Assembly: GCF_000364225.2 (NCBI RefSeq)
Contig: NZ_AQFT02000001.1
Location: 2,170,001-2,234,000 of the forward strand
Direction: 5' to 3'
DNA length: 64,000 nucleotides
Origin: Eubacterium plexicaudatum ASF492
Lineage (GTDB): Bacteria > Bacillota > Clostridia > Lachnospirales > Lachnospiraceae
Position numbers and translations under genes: made by a program. The notes beneath the pieces were generated by a model. The model worked only from the letters and a program-made list of their open reading frames with translations, ran no database searches and was not told the origin of the DNA. This document shows, piece after piece, positions 8,358 through 17,460 of the stretch; within the stretch, counting starts at the first letter, position 1; every line of letters begins with the position of its first letter.

Positions 8358-9740
8358 TTAATCCTTTTCCACAATGTTGTGCAGCCAGATCCCTTTTTTC
8401 ACCAGCACAAAGCCAATTGCGCATTTGATCAGATCTCCAAGCTGTACGAGAACATACACCCAAATAACCGGAATCGCTGTAAAACGGCTTAACGTAAACG
8501 CAATACCTACGCTTACACACCAGATAAACACACTGTCAAATAAAAACGTAATAACCGTCTTGCCTCCCGAACGCAGTGTAAAGTAAGCGGCATGCAAAAA
8601 TGCATTCTGCGGCATACACACTGCCGTAGCCATAATAAAATATTTTGCAAGCGTTCTTGCCTCATCATTAATTTTATAAAATTTCGGAAATACCGGCGCA
8701 AAGAACAGCATCACTATGGCTACACACGTACAGCAGAACACGGAAAAAGCAATCATCTTATTATCCGTATCTCTTGCCTCTTCCATCTTTCCCGCACCTA
8801 ACAGCTGTCCGACAATAATGGCAACCGAATCTCCCAACGCGATAAATACAATGTTAAACACATTGTTTACCGTACCGGATACGTTCAGGCCCGCCACCAC
8901 ATTCAGTCCACGCACGGAATAACACTGCGTAAGCATCGCCACTCCGGCAGCCCATAACGTTTCGTTGAATAAAAGCGGACTTCCTTTTTTTAAGATTTTT
9001 ATCACCAGTTCTTTCGGCAGCTTCATCGTACGATACAGCCCTTCCATAAACGGATAGGTCTGCCGGTCTTTATGCACAAAACAAACGACGATACACATTT
9101 CCACATAGCGCGACAGTACCGTCGCAATCGCAGCGCCTCGAACTCCCATCTGCGGAAGTCCCATTTTTCCATAAATCAGAAGATAATTAAATATAAGATT
9201 TACAAATACGGCCACAATGCCGGCTTTCATCGGCAAAACGGTCTGTCCGCATTCTCGCAGTGTACTCGCATAAATCTGCACGACCGCAAACGCCGGGAGC
9301 CCTGCCAGCATAATATACAGATACTGTTTTCCATACAGCAATGTCGCTGCCGCATCTTCCGGGGTCCCTTCCCCTTTCAGATAAGAATCAATCAAAAAGG
9401 TACCACCGCCCAAAAACAGACCGATCGTCAGAGCCGTGACCACAAACGCCATCCAACATTTAAAACGCATCGTCTGACGTACGCCTTCCGCATTGCCCTG
9501 CCCATAATACTGTGCGGTAAAAATTCCGGCGCCGGATACACCGCCAAACATACAAAGATTGTACACAAAAATGAGCTGATTTACAATTGCCGCTCCTGAC
9601 ATCTGCTCCGTTCCTACCTGTCCGATCATAATATTATCCAGCAGGCCCACAAAATTCGTAATGCCATTTTGAATCATGATCGGTACGGCAATCAACAGCA
9701 CCATTTTGTAAAAACTTTTATTTCCGATAAATTTTGACAT
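8358..9740 (-). CDS. MATE family efflux transporter
   Basis: A 460-residue, 12-helix MATE protein, a cation-coupled exporter of drugs or metabolites. It begins with the family-typical KMVLLIAVPIMIQNGITNFVGLLDNIMIGQVG, here cited only by its PIMIQN and DNIMIGQVG motifs, and has the two-lobed repeat with a second half from about residue 240. Length is normal and the frame is intact. The substrate cannot be predicted. The gene stops 5 bases before the start of the next minus-strand gene. Confidence 0.92.
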   Translation of the reverse strand: MSKFIGNKSFYKMVLLIAVPIMIQNGITNFVGLLDNIMIGQVGTEQMSGAAIVNQLIFVYNLCMFGGVSGAGIFTAQYYGQGNAEGVRQTMRFKCWMAFVVTALTIGLFLGGGTFLIDSYLKGEGTPEDAAATLLYGKQYLYIMLAGLPAFAVVQIYASTLRECGQTVLPMKAGIVAVFVNLIFNYLLIYGKMGLPQMGVRGAAIATVLSRYVEMCIVVCFVHKDRQTYPFMEGLYRTMKLPKELVIKILKKGSPLLFNETLWAAGVAMLTQCYSVRGLNVVAGLNVSGTVNNVFNIVFIALGDSVAIIVGQLLGAGKMEEARDTDNKMIAFSVFCCTCVAIVMLFFAPVFPKFYKINDEARTLAKYFIMATAVCMPQNAFLHAAYFTLRSGGKTVITFLFDSVFIWCVSVGIAFTLSRFTAIPVIWVYVLVQLGDLIKCAIGFVLVKKGIWLHNIVEKD

Positions 9741-9823
9741 TTTTGTAAAACCTCCCCTTTGTTATGAAAGATTTTACTATATCACAGGAACGTTTGTCTG
9801 GCAACCATAATTTTATTTTATGT

Positions 9824-10467
9824 TTAATGTGTCGTACCCATTGCCTGTGAAATGTCCGTCTGATTTTCCGCCACTGCCAAAACCGCACACTCCAATCCCT
9901 GTGCAATGGATGCAAGCGCCATTGCCGGCGTTCCGTTTGGCTTGTTTACGGTCTGTTCCATTGCATAAGGCACATGAATAAATCCGCCGCGGATATGCGG
10001 ATACTTTTTATCAATCAGATACAGCAGCGCATACATCAGCTCATTGCACACAAAGGTTCCTGCCGTATAAGAGACAAATGCCGGGATGCCGCTTTCCCGC
10101 ATTTTGGCTACCATTGCCTTCACCGGCACCGACGCAAAATAAGCATTTTTGCCATCTTCTTCAATAACCTGATCAATCGGCTGGTTGTTTTCATTATCCG
10201 GTATTCTGGCATCCACAAAATTAATGGCCACTTTTTCAACGGACATGCCGGAACGTCCCCTGCCTGTCCGACGCAAATAACGGCGTCCGGCTGATGTTCT
10301 TCGACGCCGGCTTTTAACGCTTCTCCCGCTTTTCCAAAAACCGTTGGTATTTCCAGCTTTACAATTTCCACCCCACCGATTTCATCCGGCAGCAGCTTTA
10401 CCGCCTCATAGGCAGGATTGACAGATTCGCCTCCAAACGGGTCAAAGCCCGTAATCATTATTTTCAT
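9824..10467 (-). CDS. pcp: Pyrrolidone-carboxylate (pyroglutamyl) peptidase, frameshifted
   Basis: A cysteine peptidase that removes N-terminal pyroglutamate from peptides. The start [13 protein letters not shown] follows AAGGAGGT. The catalytic Cys lies in [10 protein letters not shown] and the His in GGFIHVPYA. The frame breaks at the C4 run 10257-10260 (G4 on the coding strand); one more G gives [13 protein letters not shown] and a protein of about 215 residues, the standard length. It is the last gene of the DUF969-DUF979-aminopeptidase-pcp cluster, a linkage known in other Firmicutes. A sequencing error is likely. Confidence 0.9.
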
Positions 10468-10527
10468 AACGGATACCTCCTTCATTTGTCTTTTCAATTA
10501 TTTTCAGATTTATTTTCACATCCGTTT

Positions 10528-11514
10528 TTATATATAAATACGCGGCTCTAAAATCGTAATTTTCCCCTGTTCCATAATCATCTGATTATCCACAAAAATA
10601 TCCGCATTATGCGACACAAGATCAAAATGTCCGACCGCATCCTGTATGCCGCCTAACGCTATATTTCTGCCAAAGCCGATATGAAACGTACCGTATGCCG
10701 ATTCGTCTTCGATATAGCAGCAGCCCCTGCAGCGTGCATACGTATTTAAACCAATTCCAAATTCGGATGCTGTCAGCATCCGACGGTCCTCAAAACGGTC
10801 AATATAATCCGTTAACTTCTTTCCGTCTGCATTCTGTTCGATCTGCGTAATTCTGCCGCCGTTCAGACAGATTTGCACCGGTCTTTCCACTTTGCCCGTA
10901 TAGCCCATAGAGCCGTCCAGCACAAGCATCCCTTCCGTACGATTTTCTACAATCGGAACATACACTTCCACGCTTGCAGACGACAGCCCTCTTCCGTCCC
11001 GGCAGCAGCCGTTGAAAAATCCTGCTCTGCGCCCTTTGGTGCACAAATGCAGATCCGTTCCCAGCGCAGTTCGAATATCAATCCTGCCGGCCGACTGAAA
11101 ATAGTCCAGTATCGACATTGCCATAATTTTACTCTTTACCGTATCCGCCCGCAGAAAATCATAAGAGAGCATAGATACTCCATTGCCTGTACTAAGCGGC
11201 AGAGAAAGAAATCGTTTTCGGTGAGCAATCGCCCATTTAACCGCTTTTGTTGTAATCAGCGAATATTCCGTGGCCCCTATGACTGCGTCATATGGCTCAA
11301 AAGCCGTTTCCCGCTCGTTAAAATAAGCGCCAACATACATGGACATCTCCTCCAGCATCAGGACATCCACATGTCTTGTTATTTTTTTTGCCGCCTCTTT
11401 GAGCGACCGCACTTCCGCCCGATAACGGCCTTCGGATACGATCAGCAGCCGTTCCCTGCCCCGCAGCCGTATCCAGTCGTGGATAATAATCTCTGCTCCT
11501 TTTTGTATGTTCAT
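10528..11514 (-). CDS. M29-like (aminopeptidase T-type) metallopeptidase homologue
   Basis: A 328-residue protein resembling the leucyl aminopeptidase/aminopeptidase T (M29) group. The C-terminal metal-site region is visible: SEFGIGLN, YGTFHIGFGRN and VGHFDLVSHN supply the expected Glu, His, His and Asp-rich contacts. The N-terminal half is divergent. It is 14 bases from DUF979 and upstream of pcp, so it probably cleaves peptides brought in by, or related to, the DUF969/DUF979 membrane proteins. The exact substrate is unknown; confidence in the family is moderate to high. Confidence 0.78.
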   Translation of the reverse strand: MNIQKGAEIIIHDWIRLRGRERLLIVSEGRYRAEVRSLKEAAKKITRHVDVLMLEEMSMYVGAYFNERETAFEPYDAVIGATEYSLITTKAVKWAIAHRKRFLSLPLSTGNGVSMLSYDFLRADTVKSKIMAMSILDYFQSAGRIDIRTALGTDLHLCTKGRRAGFFNGCCRDGRGLSSASVEVYVPIVENRTEGMLVLDGSMGYTGKVERPVQICLNGGRITQIEQNADGKKLTDYIDRFEDRRMLTASEFGIGLNTYARCRGCCYIEDESAYGTFHIGFGRNIALGGIQDAVGHFDLVSHNADIFVDNQMIMEQGKITILEPRIYI

Positions 11515-11521
11515 TTTTTTA

Positions 11522-12475
11522 TTACTTTAACATAATCATCATTACAATCTGAACGATAACCATAATAAAGGCAATCAGTACCTGATTTTTAATAACGCCA
11601 AACTGTTTTTTCATATCCAGCAGAGCCACAGGCACGGTATTGAAGTTTGCAGCCATCGGCGTACAGAGTGTACCGCAAAAGCCGCATGTTAAGGCGAGCA
11701 TGCCTACCGCAACCGGATTTGCGCCATAGGAAAGTACAAACGGCGCGCCGATTCCGACGGTCATAACGGTAATCGCAGCAAATGCATTGCCCATAATCAT
11801 CGTAAAGAGCATCATGCCCAATGCATACACGATAATCCCCACGTCCACATTTCCGGCCGGAATAATGCGTTCCACCAATGAAGCTACCACGTCTCCGACA
11901 CCTGCTGCCGTAAACACGGCCCCCAGACAGGCCAGCAGCATCGGCAGCATGGATAACGGGCCAACCGTAGAGAGCATGCGCTCCGAATCATTCAGCAGCG
12001 TTACCGGCGTCGTTTTTCTATTAAAAGCCATCAGCAATGCCGCAGCTACAAAAACACCGATTGCAACACCGTTTAAAGCGCTAAAGCCCAGTGTCTTTGT
12101 TGTCAGAGCTGCACCTACGGCAAATACGCCGATACTCAGCGCCGGTATGAAAATCTTCATGCCAATGGCTTCATATGCGGCCTGGGTATCTGCTTTTGTA
12201 GGCGCATCGGTCTTTCCCTTCTTTACCTTATGCAAAATTGCCGGAACACACATAATAAGTACAAGTACGCCGCTGAACGCATCCGGCAGGAAACGTCCGA
12301 ACGCCAGCAAAATGCCAAGCAAAAACCAGAAAACAAACGTTCCGATTCGATTTGGATTTTCCTTATCCCTTAGATTTTTAAACGCCGTATAAACGACCAT
12401 AAATCCGATAAACAGATAAATGATTTCCATCAGTTTATTGCTCATCGCAACTTCAGGATCCATAAAAAAACTCAT
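11522..12475 (-). CDS. DUF979 family membrane protein
   Basis: A 317-residue protein with about eight to ten membrane segments. The DUF979 family nearly always follows DUF969 and is often linked to pcp or 5-oxoproline genes, which suggests uptake of pyroglutamate or its peptides (inference). The ATG at 12475 was chosen because AGGAGGAG precedes it; an in-frame upstream ATG at 12493 lacks this. The end is rich in hydrophobic residues (FIMVIVQIVMMIMLK). The frame is intact. Confidence 0.85.
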   Translation of the reverse strand: MSFFMDPEVAMSNKLMEIIYLFIGFMVVYTAFKNLRDKENPNRIGTFVFWFLLGILLAFGRFLPDAFSGVLVLIMCVPAILHKVKKGKTDAPTKADTQAAYEAIGMKIFIPALSIGVFAVGAALTTKTLGFSALNGVAIGVFVAAALLMAFNRKTTPVTLLNDSERMLSTVGPLSMLPMLLACLGAVFTAAGVGDVVASLVERIIPAGNVDVGIIVYALGMMLFTMIMGNAFAAITVMTVGIGAPFVLSYGANPVAVGMLALTCGFCGTLCTPMAANFNTVPVALLDMKKQFGVIKNQVLIAFIMVIVQIVMMIMLK

Positions 12476-12517
12476 AACTTCTCCTCCTGCCACACAGATA
12501 AATTTGTTCTGCCGTCA

Positions 12518-13188
12518 TTATTTATAATATTTTTTCAGCATATATTTGTCTTTCAGATAGTAATAAATAATCGTAAGCACCGTCGCCGTAATGCAAACCG
12601 GAATTTCTACCGCTGCCAGGGAGCCAAGCTCTACTTCGTAGCCAAGGCCGGCCAGCGTATTTTGTACAAGAATCGCACCGGAACCGCCGACAAACAGTAC
12701 CTGTCCGAAAAACCATGTTACATTTTCCATACCTGCAGCCATTCCCTTTAACTCATCCAGATGATCTTCATGTATTTTTTCCCTGTCGCCGTTACGGCGC
12801 CTTCTGCCATCGGCATAATAACAGGACGCACAAAGCCGGCCACTCCGCCGAAGCCGACATTAAACGCCGCAAACACGGCACGCATCACGCCGTAAATACC
12901 GATCACAATACCGGAAGTCGCTCCTTTAAACTTTCCGATCAGAGCCGCGGCCGCCTCCCGCAGACCGTTTCGTTCCAACGTTCCGGTTACAAACATAATA
13001 ATGATAAAAATAGCCATACTCCGGTTCGCCATAAAGTTGCTGCCAAGCGTCTCCAGCAGTTCCACCACGCTCAATCCTCCTACAAGCGCCGTAACCAGCG
13101 CAGCTGCCACAATGATCAGAATCGAATCCAGTTTCAGCGCAAATCCCGCTATAACAATTACGATTCCCAACAGTTTTAAATACTCCAT
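12518..13188 (-). CDS. DUF969 family membrane protein, frameshifted
   Basis: A membrane protein of about 224 residues with six or more hydrophobic segments. Residues 1-140 end at KYMKI, and the remainder begins MAAGMENVTWFFGQ in another frame. One base missing near 12762-12768 explains the break: the repaired reading is KYMKIHLDELKGMAAG. It is the first gene of the operon with DUF979, an M29-like peptidase and pcp, the usual family context. Upstream, about 200 bases away, an insertion sequence has entered the region shared with htpG. Confidence 0.83.
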
Positions 13189-13386
13189 ATTGCTCCACCT
13201 TTCTATTTCTTTTTTATAATTTTATTTTATAACATACACAAAGAGTCTGATAAAGGCTCCTGTTTATATGTTAAAAAAGCCGAACTCCGGTGAGCATTAT
13301 CTGTTTTTCACAGCACTCATTTGTGATTTTACACAAAACGATAGTTCAATCATAATGGAAAATTAGCGAAAAGTCAATACTGCCAT

Positions 13387-13412
13387 CCGACACAACAGCT
13401 CTGACGATTAAA
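13387..13412. repeat. Left target duplication plus left inverted repeat of the IS
   Basis: CCGACACA (13387-13394) is the target duplication; the next 18 bases are the left terminal inverted repeat. Confidence 0.93.
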
Positions 13413-15069
13413 TTATGGATTTATCAGTGCCAATTACATATATCTTTCAATATATTGCAACTTTTGATGATAGTATTTTAAAACAAAAAACTCCCCCTGC
13501 TGTAATTTTGAAAACGCTTTTAGGTTATTGTGCCATATCCGGGCATCCCCCCTTTCCAGTGCATTCCATTACCGGAACCTTATCTGAAAGCGCTTTCCTG
13601 TTTCATGCCTGTGTTCTGATAACTTTATATTCTGGAATGATTCAAATATCCGGCTGTGCTTTTCCGACAGGGACAGCGCTGTGCTTTTCCAGAGTTTTTC
13701 CCACGCCTCCATTATCTGGGATATCATATGCCCGATCTGTATCAGGTAATAATGGTTTTTCAATGCCTGATAGTTCCTGCTGAATAAATGTTCCAGATAA
13801 TATCCGTGTTTTTTCTGCGCGTTAAAGCCTTCGTTTTCTATTTTCCACCGCCTCCTTCCGGCTTCCACCAGTGCAGCCACATTTTTCTGATTAACGGGAA
13901 GGTCCGTCAGAAACAGGAACCCTGCCTTTATGTTTTCTGTCTCCCCTTTCCTGCTTCCCTTTTTTATCAGCACATCCCGCTCCTCCCTGTATTCTGCAAT
14001 GTTTACCTTATGACCGTTATAATCAATGTCCGTAACGAAATCATGCCAGCATGTTCCGTTAATGAGTTCCTGTTTCCGGCAGTTTTTCTCTGTTTTTTTC
14101 AGCCTGCCGTATTCATCTGAAACCGTCGGAATGCTGCCTTCCTTATACCGCAGAATATAGCGCCATCCGCTGTCGCGGCATTTTATGAAAAAATTCTCAC
14201 ATGCATAAAGGCTGTCTGCGCAAAGGCAGACAGGAAGCTTTGGAAATTCTTTCTTAAGCCGTTCCATCAGTCTGTAGCATGCTTTCAGCTCACAGTCCTG
14301 TTTTTCTGCTTCTTCCCCGCCGGTATTTTCTACAAATTCTGTCATAATGCTTACAATAATGTCCGGATGGAGAACAATTTTTGCTTCCAGTATATAATAG
14401 TAATATTCCGTATACTCCCTGCCAGTCCCCTTATTATGAACCCTGTACAGGCTTTTTGCATCCAGTTTTCTGCGGCTGCTGTGAATCTGCGTCCCGTCTG
14501 CAATCACCTGCCAGTATCTGTTCCGGATTCGTGCACCTGCAAATGCGCGGCTGCGCACCAGCCTGTATACAAGCCGGCAGACAGTATCCTGCAGTTCTTC
14601 CGGATCCAGCCTTTCAAGGTATTTATTTATCGTTTCCCAGTAAGGAATTTCATCTGCGGATGCGCTTTCCCCGCACATTTCCCAGATATTCTGTATAACT
14701 GTATCAGAATTAAATTTCTGGCTTGTTTTTCTCATGCTGCTGATATAGAATATAGAAGAAAGGATACGGGTCATGAGAAGTATGACATTGGGATAGGTAA
14801 TGTAACTCTGATTTCTGGGATCTTCTGTCTGTTTTAACAGGCGGGCCAGGTCAGGGAAAAAATGTTTTAAAACCTTAACAAGTTCTACTGCAAGATGAAA
14901 CTGTTCCAGATGTTTACGTGCCTCTTTCCGTGTCACTTTTGTTTTCATAAAAAGCCTCCCTTCTTTACGTGGATAATGCGAAAAAATAATTTTGGGTTAA
15001 TTATATTATCGCTTATTTTCCCGCAAAATGGGAGGTTTTTTGCGAAAAATTTTTAATCGTCAGAGCTGT
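13395..15069. mobile_element. Complete insertion sequence, 1,675 bp, with 8-bp target duplication
   Basis: The ends carry a perfect 18-bp inverted repeat ACAGCTCTGACGATTAAA (13395-13412 and its complement at 15052-15069). The direct repeat CCGACACA lies immediately outside both ends (13387-13394 and 15070-15077). One intact transposase gene (13569-14948, minus) fills most of it. Perfect ends, a perfect target duplication and an intact gene indicate a recent insertion between htpG and the DUF969 operon. The transposase looks IS4-like; the exact IS family is not resolved. Confidence 0.95.
13569..14948 (-). CDS. IS4-like DDE transposase
   Basis: A 459-residue transposase. Candidate catalytic residues are the Asp in VIADGTQ (about residue 170), the Asp in LCADSLYACE (about 243) and a Glu in the segment RRRWKIENEGFNAQKK (about 375), which matches the R-x3-E-type C-terminal signature of IS4-like DDE enzymes. 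The frame is intact and the gene lies inside perfect terminal repeats, so it is probably active. The unusual combination with an 8-bp target duplication leaves the precise family open. Confidence 0.9.
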   Translation of the reverse strand: MKTKVTRKEARKHLEQFHLAVELVKVLKHFFPDLARLLKQTEDPRNQSYITYPNVILLMTRILSSIFYISSMRKTSQKFNSDTVIQNIWEMCGESASADEIPYWETINKYLERLDPEELQDTVCRLVYRLVRSRAFAGARIRNRYWQVIADGTQIHSSRRKLDAKSLYRVHNKGTGREYTEYYYYILEAKIVLHPDIIVSIMTEFVENTGGEEAEKQDCELKACYRLMERLKKEFPKLPVCLCADSLYACENFFIKCRDSGWRYILRYKEGSIPTVSDEYGRLKKTEKNCRKQELINGTCWHDFVTDIDYNGHKVNIAEYREERDVLIKKGSRKGETENIKAGFLFLTDLPVNQKNVAALVEAGRRRWKIENEGFNAQKKHGYYLEHLFSRNYQALKNHYYLIQIGHMISQIMEAWEKLWKSTALSLSEKHSRIFESFQNIKLSEHRHETGKRFQIRFR

Positions 15070-15077
15070 CCGACACA
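15052..15077. repeat. Right inverted repeat plus right target duplication of the IS
   Basis: 15052-15069 is the exact complement of the left terminal repeat; CCGACACA at 15070-15077 repeats the left target site. Confidence 0.93.
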
Positions 15078-15151
15078 ATACGATAAAATACATTTTATAA
15101 ATTTTTAAGAATTTCCGCATCCCCTTAAAATTCAAGGTTTTTTCAAAATTG

Positions 15152-15178
15152 TTAGCACTCATTTCGAAAGAGTGCTGA
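15152..15178. promoter_or_regulatory. CIRCE element (HrcA operator) before htpG
   Basis: TTAGCACTC, nine bases, then GAGTGCTGA matches the CIRCE consensus (TTAGCACTC-N9-GAGTGCTAA) with one mismatch. CIRCE is the site of the heat-shock repressor HrcA. It lies about 100 bases before htpG and just upstream of the best -35 box, not over the start site. Confidence 0.92.
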
Positions 15179-15185
15179 TTTTCTA

Positions 15186-15214
15186 TTGACTTTTTTCCTG
15201 CATAGTATTACTAT
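15186..15214 (+). promoter_or_regulatory. Sigma-A type promoter for htpG
   Basis: TTGACT (15186-15191), 17 bases, TACTAT (15209-15214). It is 67 bases before the htpG start and 7 bases after the CIRCE element. Confidence 0.65.
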
Positions 15215-15280
15215 TTCCCATAGAACAAAACGTAATTTATTTACATTCTAATAAAATTATAAGAAAAGGAGTTCATTTTC

Positions 15281-17407
15281 ATGGAAAACAAACACGGAAA
15301 TCTTTCAATTAACAGTGAAAACATCTTCCCTATTATTAAAAAATGGCTGTATTCGGATCACGATATTTTTTACCGCGAATTGATCTCGAACGGCTGTGAC
15401 GCCATTACAAAATTAAAAAAGCTTGATATGATGGGGGAATATTCTCTCCCGGAGCATTACAAACCGCAGATTCAGGTTACGGTCAATCCGGATGAAAAGA
15501 CGCTGACGGTTACGGACAACGGTCTTGGCATGACTGCGGAAGAAGTAGAAGAATATATTAATCAGATTGCCTTTTCCGGCGCTGCCGATTTTCTGGAGAA
15601 ATATAAAGATAAAGCAAATGAAGATCAGATTATCGGTCACTTCGGTCTTGGTTTTTATTCTGCTTTTATGGTAGCCGATCAGGTAACGATTGATACGCTT
15701 TCCTATCAGGAAGGTGCGCAGCCGGTTCACTGGTCCTGTGACGGCGGTACGGAATTTGATATGAAAGAAGGCACAAAAGACAGTGTCGGAACGACAATGA
15801 CGCTTTATTTAAACGAAGACTGCCTGGAATTTGCCAATGAATACCGTGCCAGAGAAGTCATTGAAAAGTACTGCTCTTTTATGCCGATTCCTATTTATTT
15901 AAACAAAGCGAACGCAGAACCGGAATACGAAACGATAGACCCGGAAGATAAACGTGACGACGATACGGTCATCGAAACGGTCATCGAAGAAGCGAAGACG
16001 GAAGAAAAAGAAAATGAAAACGGTGAAAAAGAAATCGTGGAAGTATCTCCGCGTACGGAAAAATTAAAAATCGTAAAACGCCCGGTTTCTTTAAATGACA
16101 CAAACCCACTCTGGGCAAAGACGCCGAAAGACTGTACCGATGAAGAATACAAAGAATTTTACCGCAAGGTATTCCATGATTACAAAGAGCCGTTATTCTG
16201 GATTCACCTGAATATGGACTATCCATTTAACTTGAAAGGCATTTTATACTTCCCGAAAATCAATACGGAATATGATTCCATCGAAGGTACGATTAAGCTG
16301 TATAACAATCAGGTATTTATTGCGGACAATATTAAAGAAGTCATTCCTGAGTTCCTTATGCTGTTAAAAGGTGTCATCGACTGTCCGGACCTTCCGCTGA
16401 ACGTATCCAGAAGTGCACTGCAAAATGATGGTTTTGTTAAGAAAATTTCGGAATACATTACGAAAAAAGTAGCGGACAAGCTTACCGGCATGTGCAAAAC
16501 CGAAAAAGAAAACTACGAAAAATACTGGGATGATATCAGTCCGTTTATTAAATACGGCTGCTTAAGAGACGACAAATTCTGCGATAAGATGAACGACTAT
16601 ATCTTATTTAAGAATCTTGACCACAAATATCTGACACTGCCGGAATGCTTAAAGGCAGATGAAGAAAAAGCAGATGAAGAAAAAACAGACGAAGCACAGC
16701 AGACGGAAACAGCCGAAAATACGGTAGAAGTAGAAAACGCAGACGGAACGTCAGCAACCGACAGCAGCGCGGACGAACCGGAGGAAGAAAAAGATACACG
16801 CAAAATTGTTTACTACGTAACGGATGAACAGCAGCAGAGCCAGTATATCAACCTGTTTAAAGAACAGGGTATGGACGCCGTTATCTTAAATCACAATATT
16901 GACTCCTCTTTCATTACGCAGCTGGAACGCCGCAATGAAAAGTTCAAGTTTATGCGAATTGATGCGGATGTAACCGAATCCTTAAAAGAAGAAGCTTCCG
17001 AAGAAGAATTAAAAGCAGAAACCGATACACTGACCGAAATTTTCCGCAAAGCGGTCGGCAACGACAAACTGACGGTAAAAGTGGAAAAACTGAAAAACGA
17101 ATCCCTCTCTTCGATCATTACGTTATCGGAAGAAGGCAGACGTATGCAGGAAATGATGAAAATGTATGCGATGGGAGGCATGGGCGGCATGGATACCTCC
17201 ATGTTCGGTCAGGATGCAACGCTTACATTAAATGCAAACAATGCGCTTGTAAAATACATTTTCGAAAACAAAGATTCCGAACATGTACCGACTTTCTGCC
17301 AGCAGCTTTATGATCTTGCCATGATCAGCAACCAGCCGCTTGCACCGGAAGCAATGACAAAATTTATTGCCAGAAGCAACGAAATTATGATGCTGCTTGC
17401 AAAATAA
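15281..17407 (+). CDS. htpG: Molecular chaperone HtpG (Hsp90)
   Basis: A 708-residue bacterial Hsp90, an ATP-dependent chaperone dimer. The ATP-site motifs are present: RELISNGCDAI, DNGLGMT and GHFGLGFYSAFM. It is about 80 residues longer than E. coli HtpG. Two acidic inserts account for this: one at about residues 215-260, the junction of the N and middle domains, and one at about 460-505, rich in Glu, Asp and Thr. A Met/Gly-rich stretch MGGMGGMD lies near residue 630. An AAAAGGAG site precedes the ATG. CIRCE upstream implies HrcA heat-shock control. Confidence 0.95.
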   Translation: MENKHGNLSINSENIFPIIKKWLYSDHDIFYRELISNGCDAITKLKKLDMMGEYSLPEHYKPQIQVTVNPDEKTLTVTDNGLGMTAEEVEEYINQIAFSGAADFLEKYKDKANEDQIIGHFGLGFYSAFMVADQVTIDTLSYQEGAQPVHWSCDGGTEFDMKEGTKDSVGTTMTLYLNEDCLEFANEYRAREVIEKYCSFMPIPIYLNKANAEPEYETIDPEDKRDDDTVIETVIEEAKTEEKENENGEKEIVEVSPRTEKLKIVKRPVSLNDTNPLWAKTPKDCTDEEYKEFYRKVFHDYKEPLFWIHLNMDYPFNLKGILYFPKINTEYDSIEGTIKLYNNQVFIADNIKEVIPEFLMLLKGVIDCPDLPLNVSRSALQNDGFVKKISEYITKKVADKLTGMCKTEKENYEKYWDDISPFIKYGCLRDDKFCDKMNDYILFKNLDHKYLTLPECLKADEEKADEEKTDEAQQTETAENTVEVENADGTSATDSSADEPEEEKDTRKIVYYVTDEQQQSQYINLFKEQGMDAVILNHNIDSSFITQLERRNEKFKFMRIDADVTESLKEEASEEELKAETDTLTEIFRKAVGNDKLTVKVEKLKNESLSSIITLSEEGRRMQEMMKMYAMGGMGGMDTSMFGQDATLTLNANNALVKYIFENKDSEHVPTFCQQLYDLAMISNQPLAPEAMTKFIARSNEIMMLLAK

Positions 17408-17418
17408 AATACTTCGCT

Positions 17419-17460
17419 GCAAAAAATAAAAACCGGTTTCGACTGGTTTTTATTTTTTGC
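17419..17460. terminator. Bidirectional intrinsic terminator between htpG and the GTPase-NYN gene
   Basis: A 19-bp stem with one G-T wobble and a TTCG tetraloop, with A-rich and T-rich arms on either side. It ends the htpG transcript on the plus strand, and the stop codon of the convergent minus-strand gene (17450-17452) lies inside it. Confidence 0.85.

Noticed and set aside
14367..14837. Plus-strand frames inside the first IS
   Set aside because: Shadows of the transposase gene; no ribosome binding site or motif.
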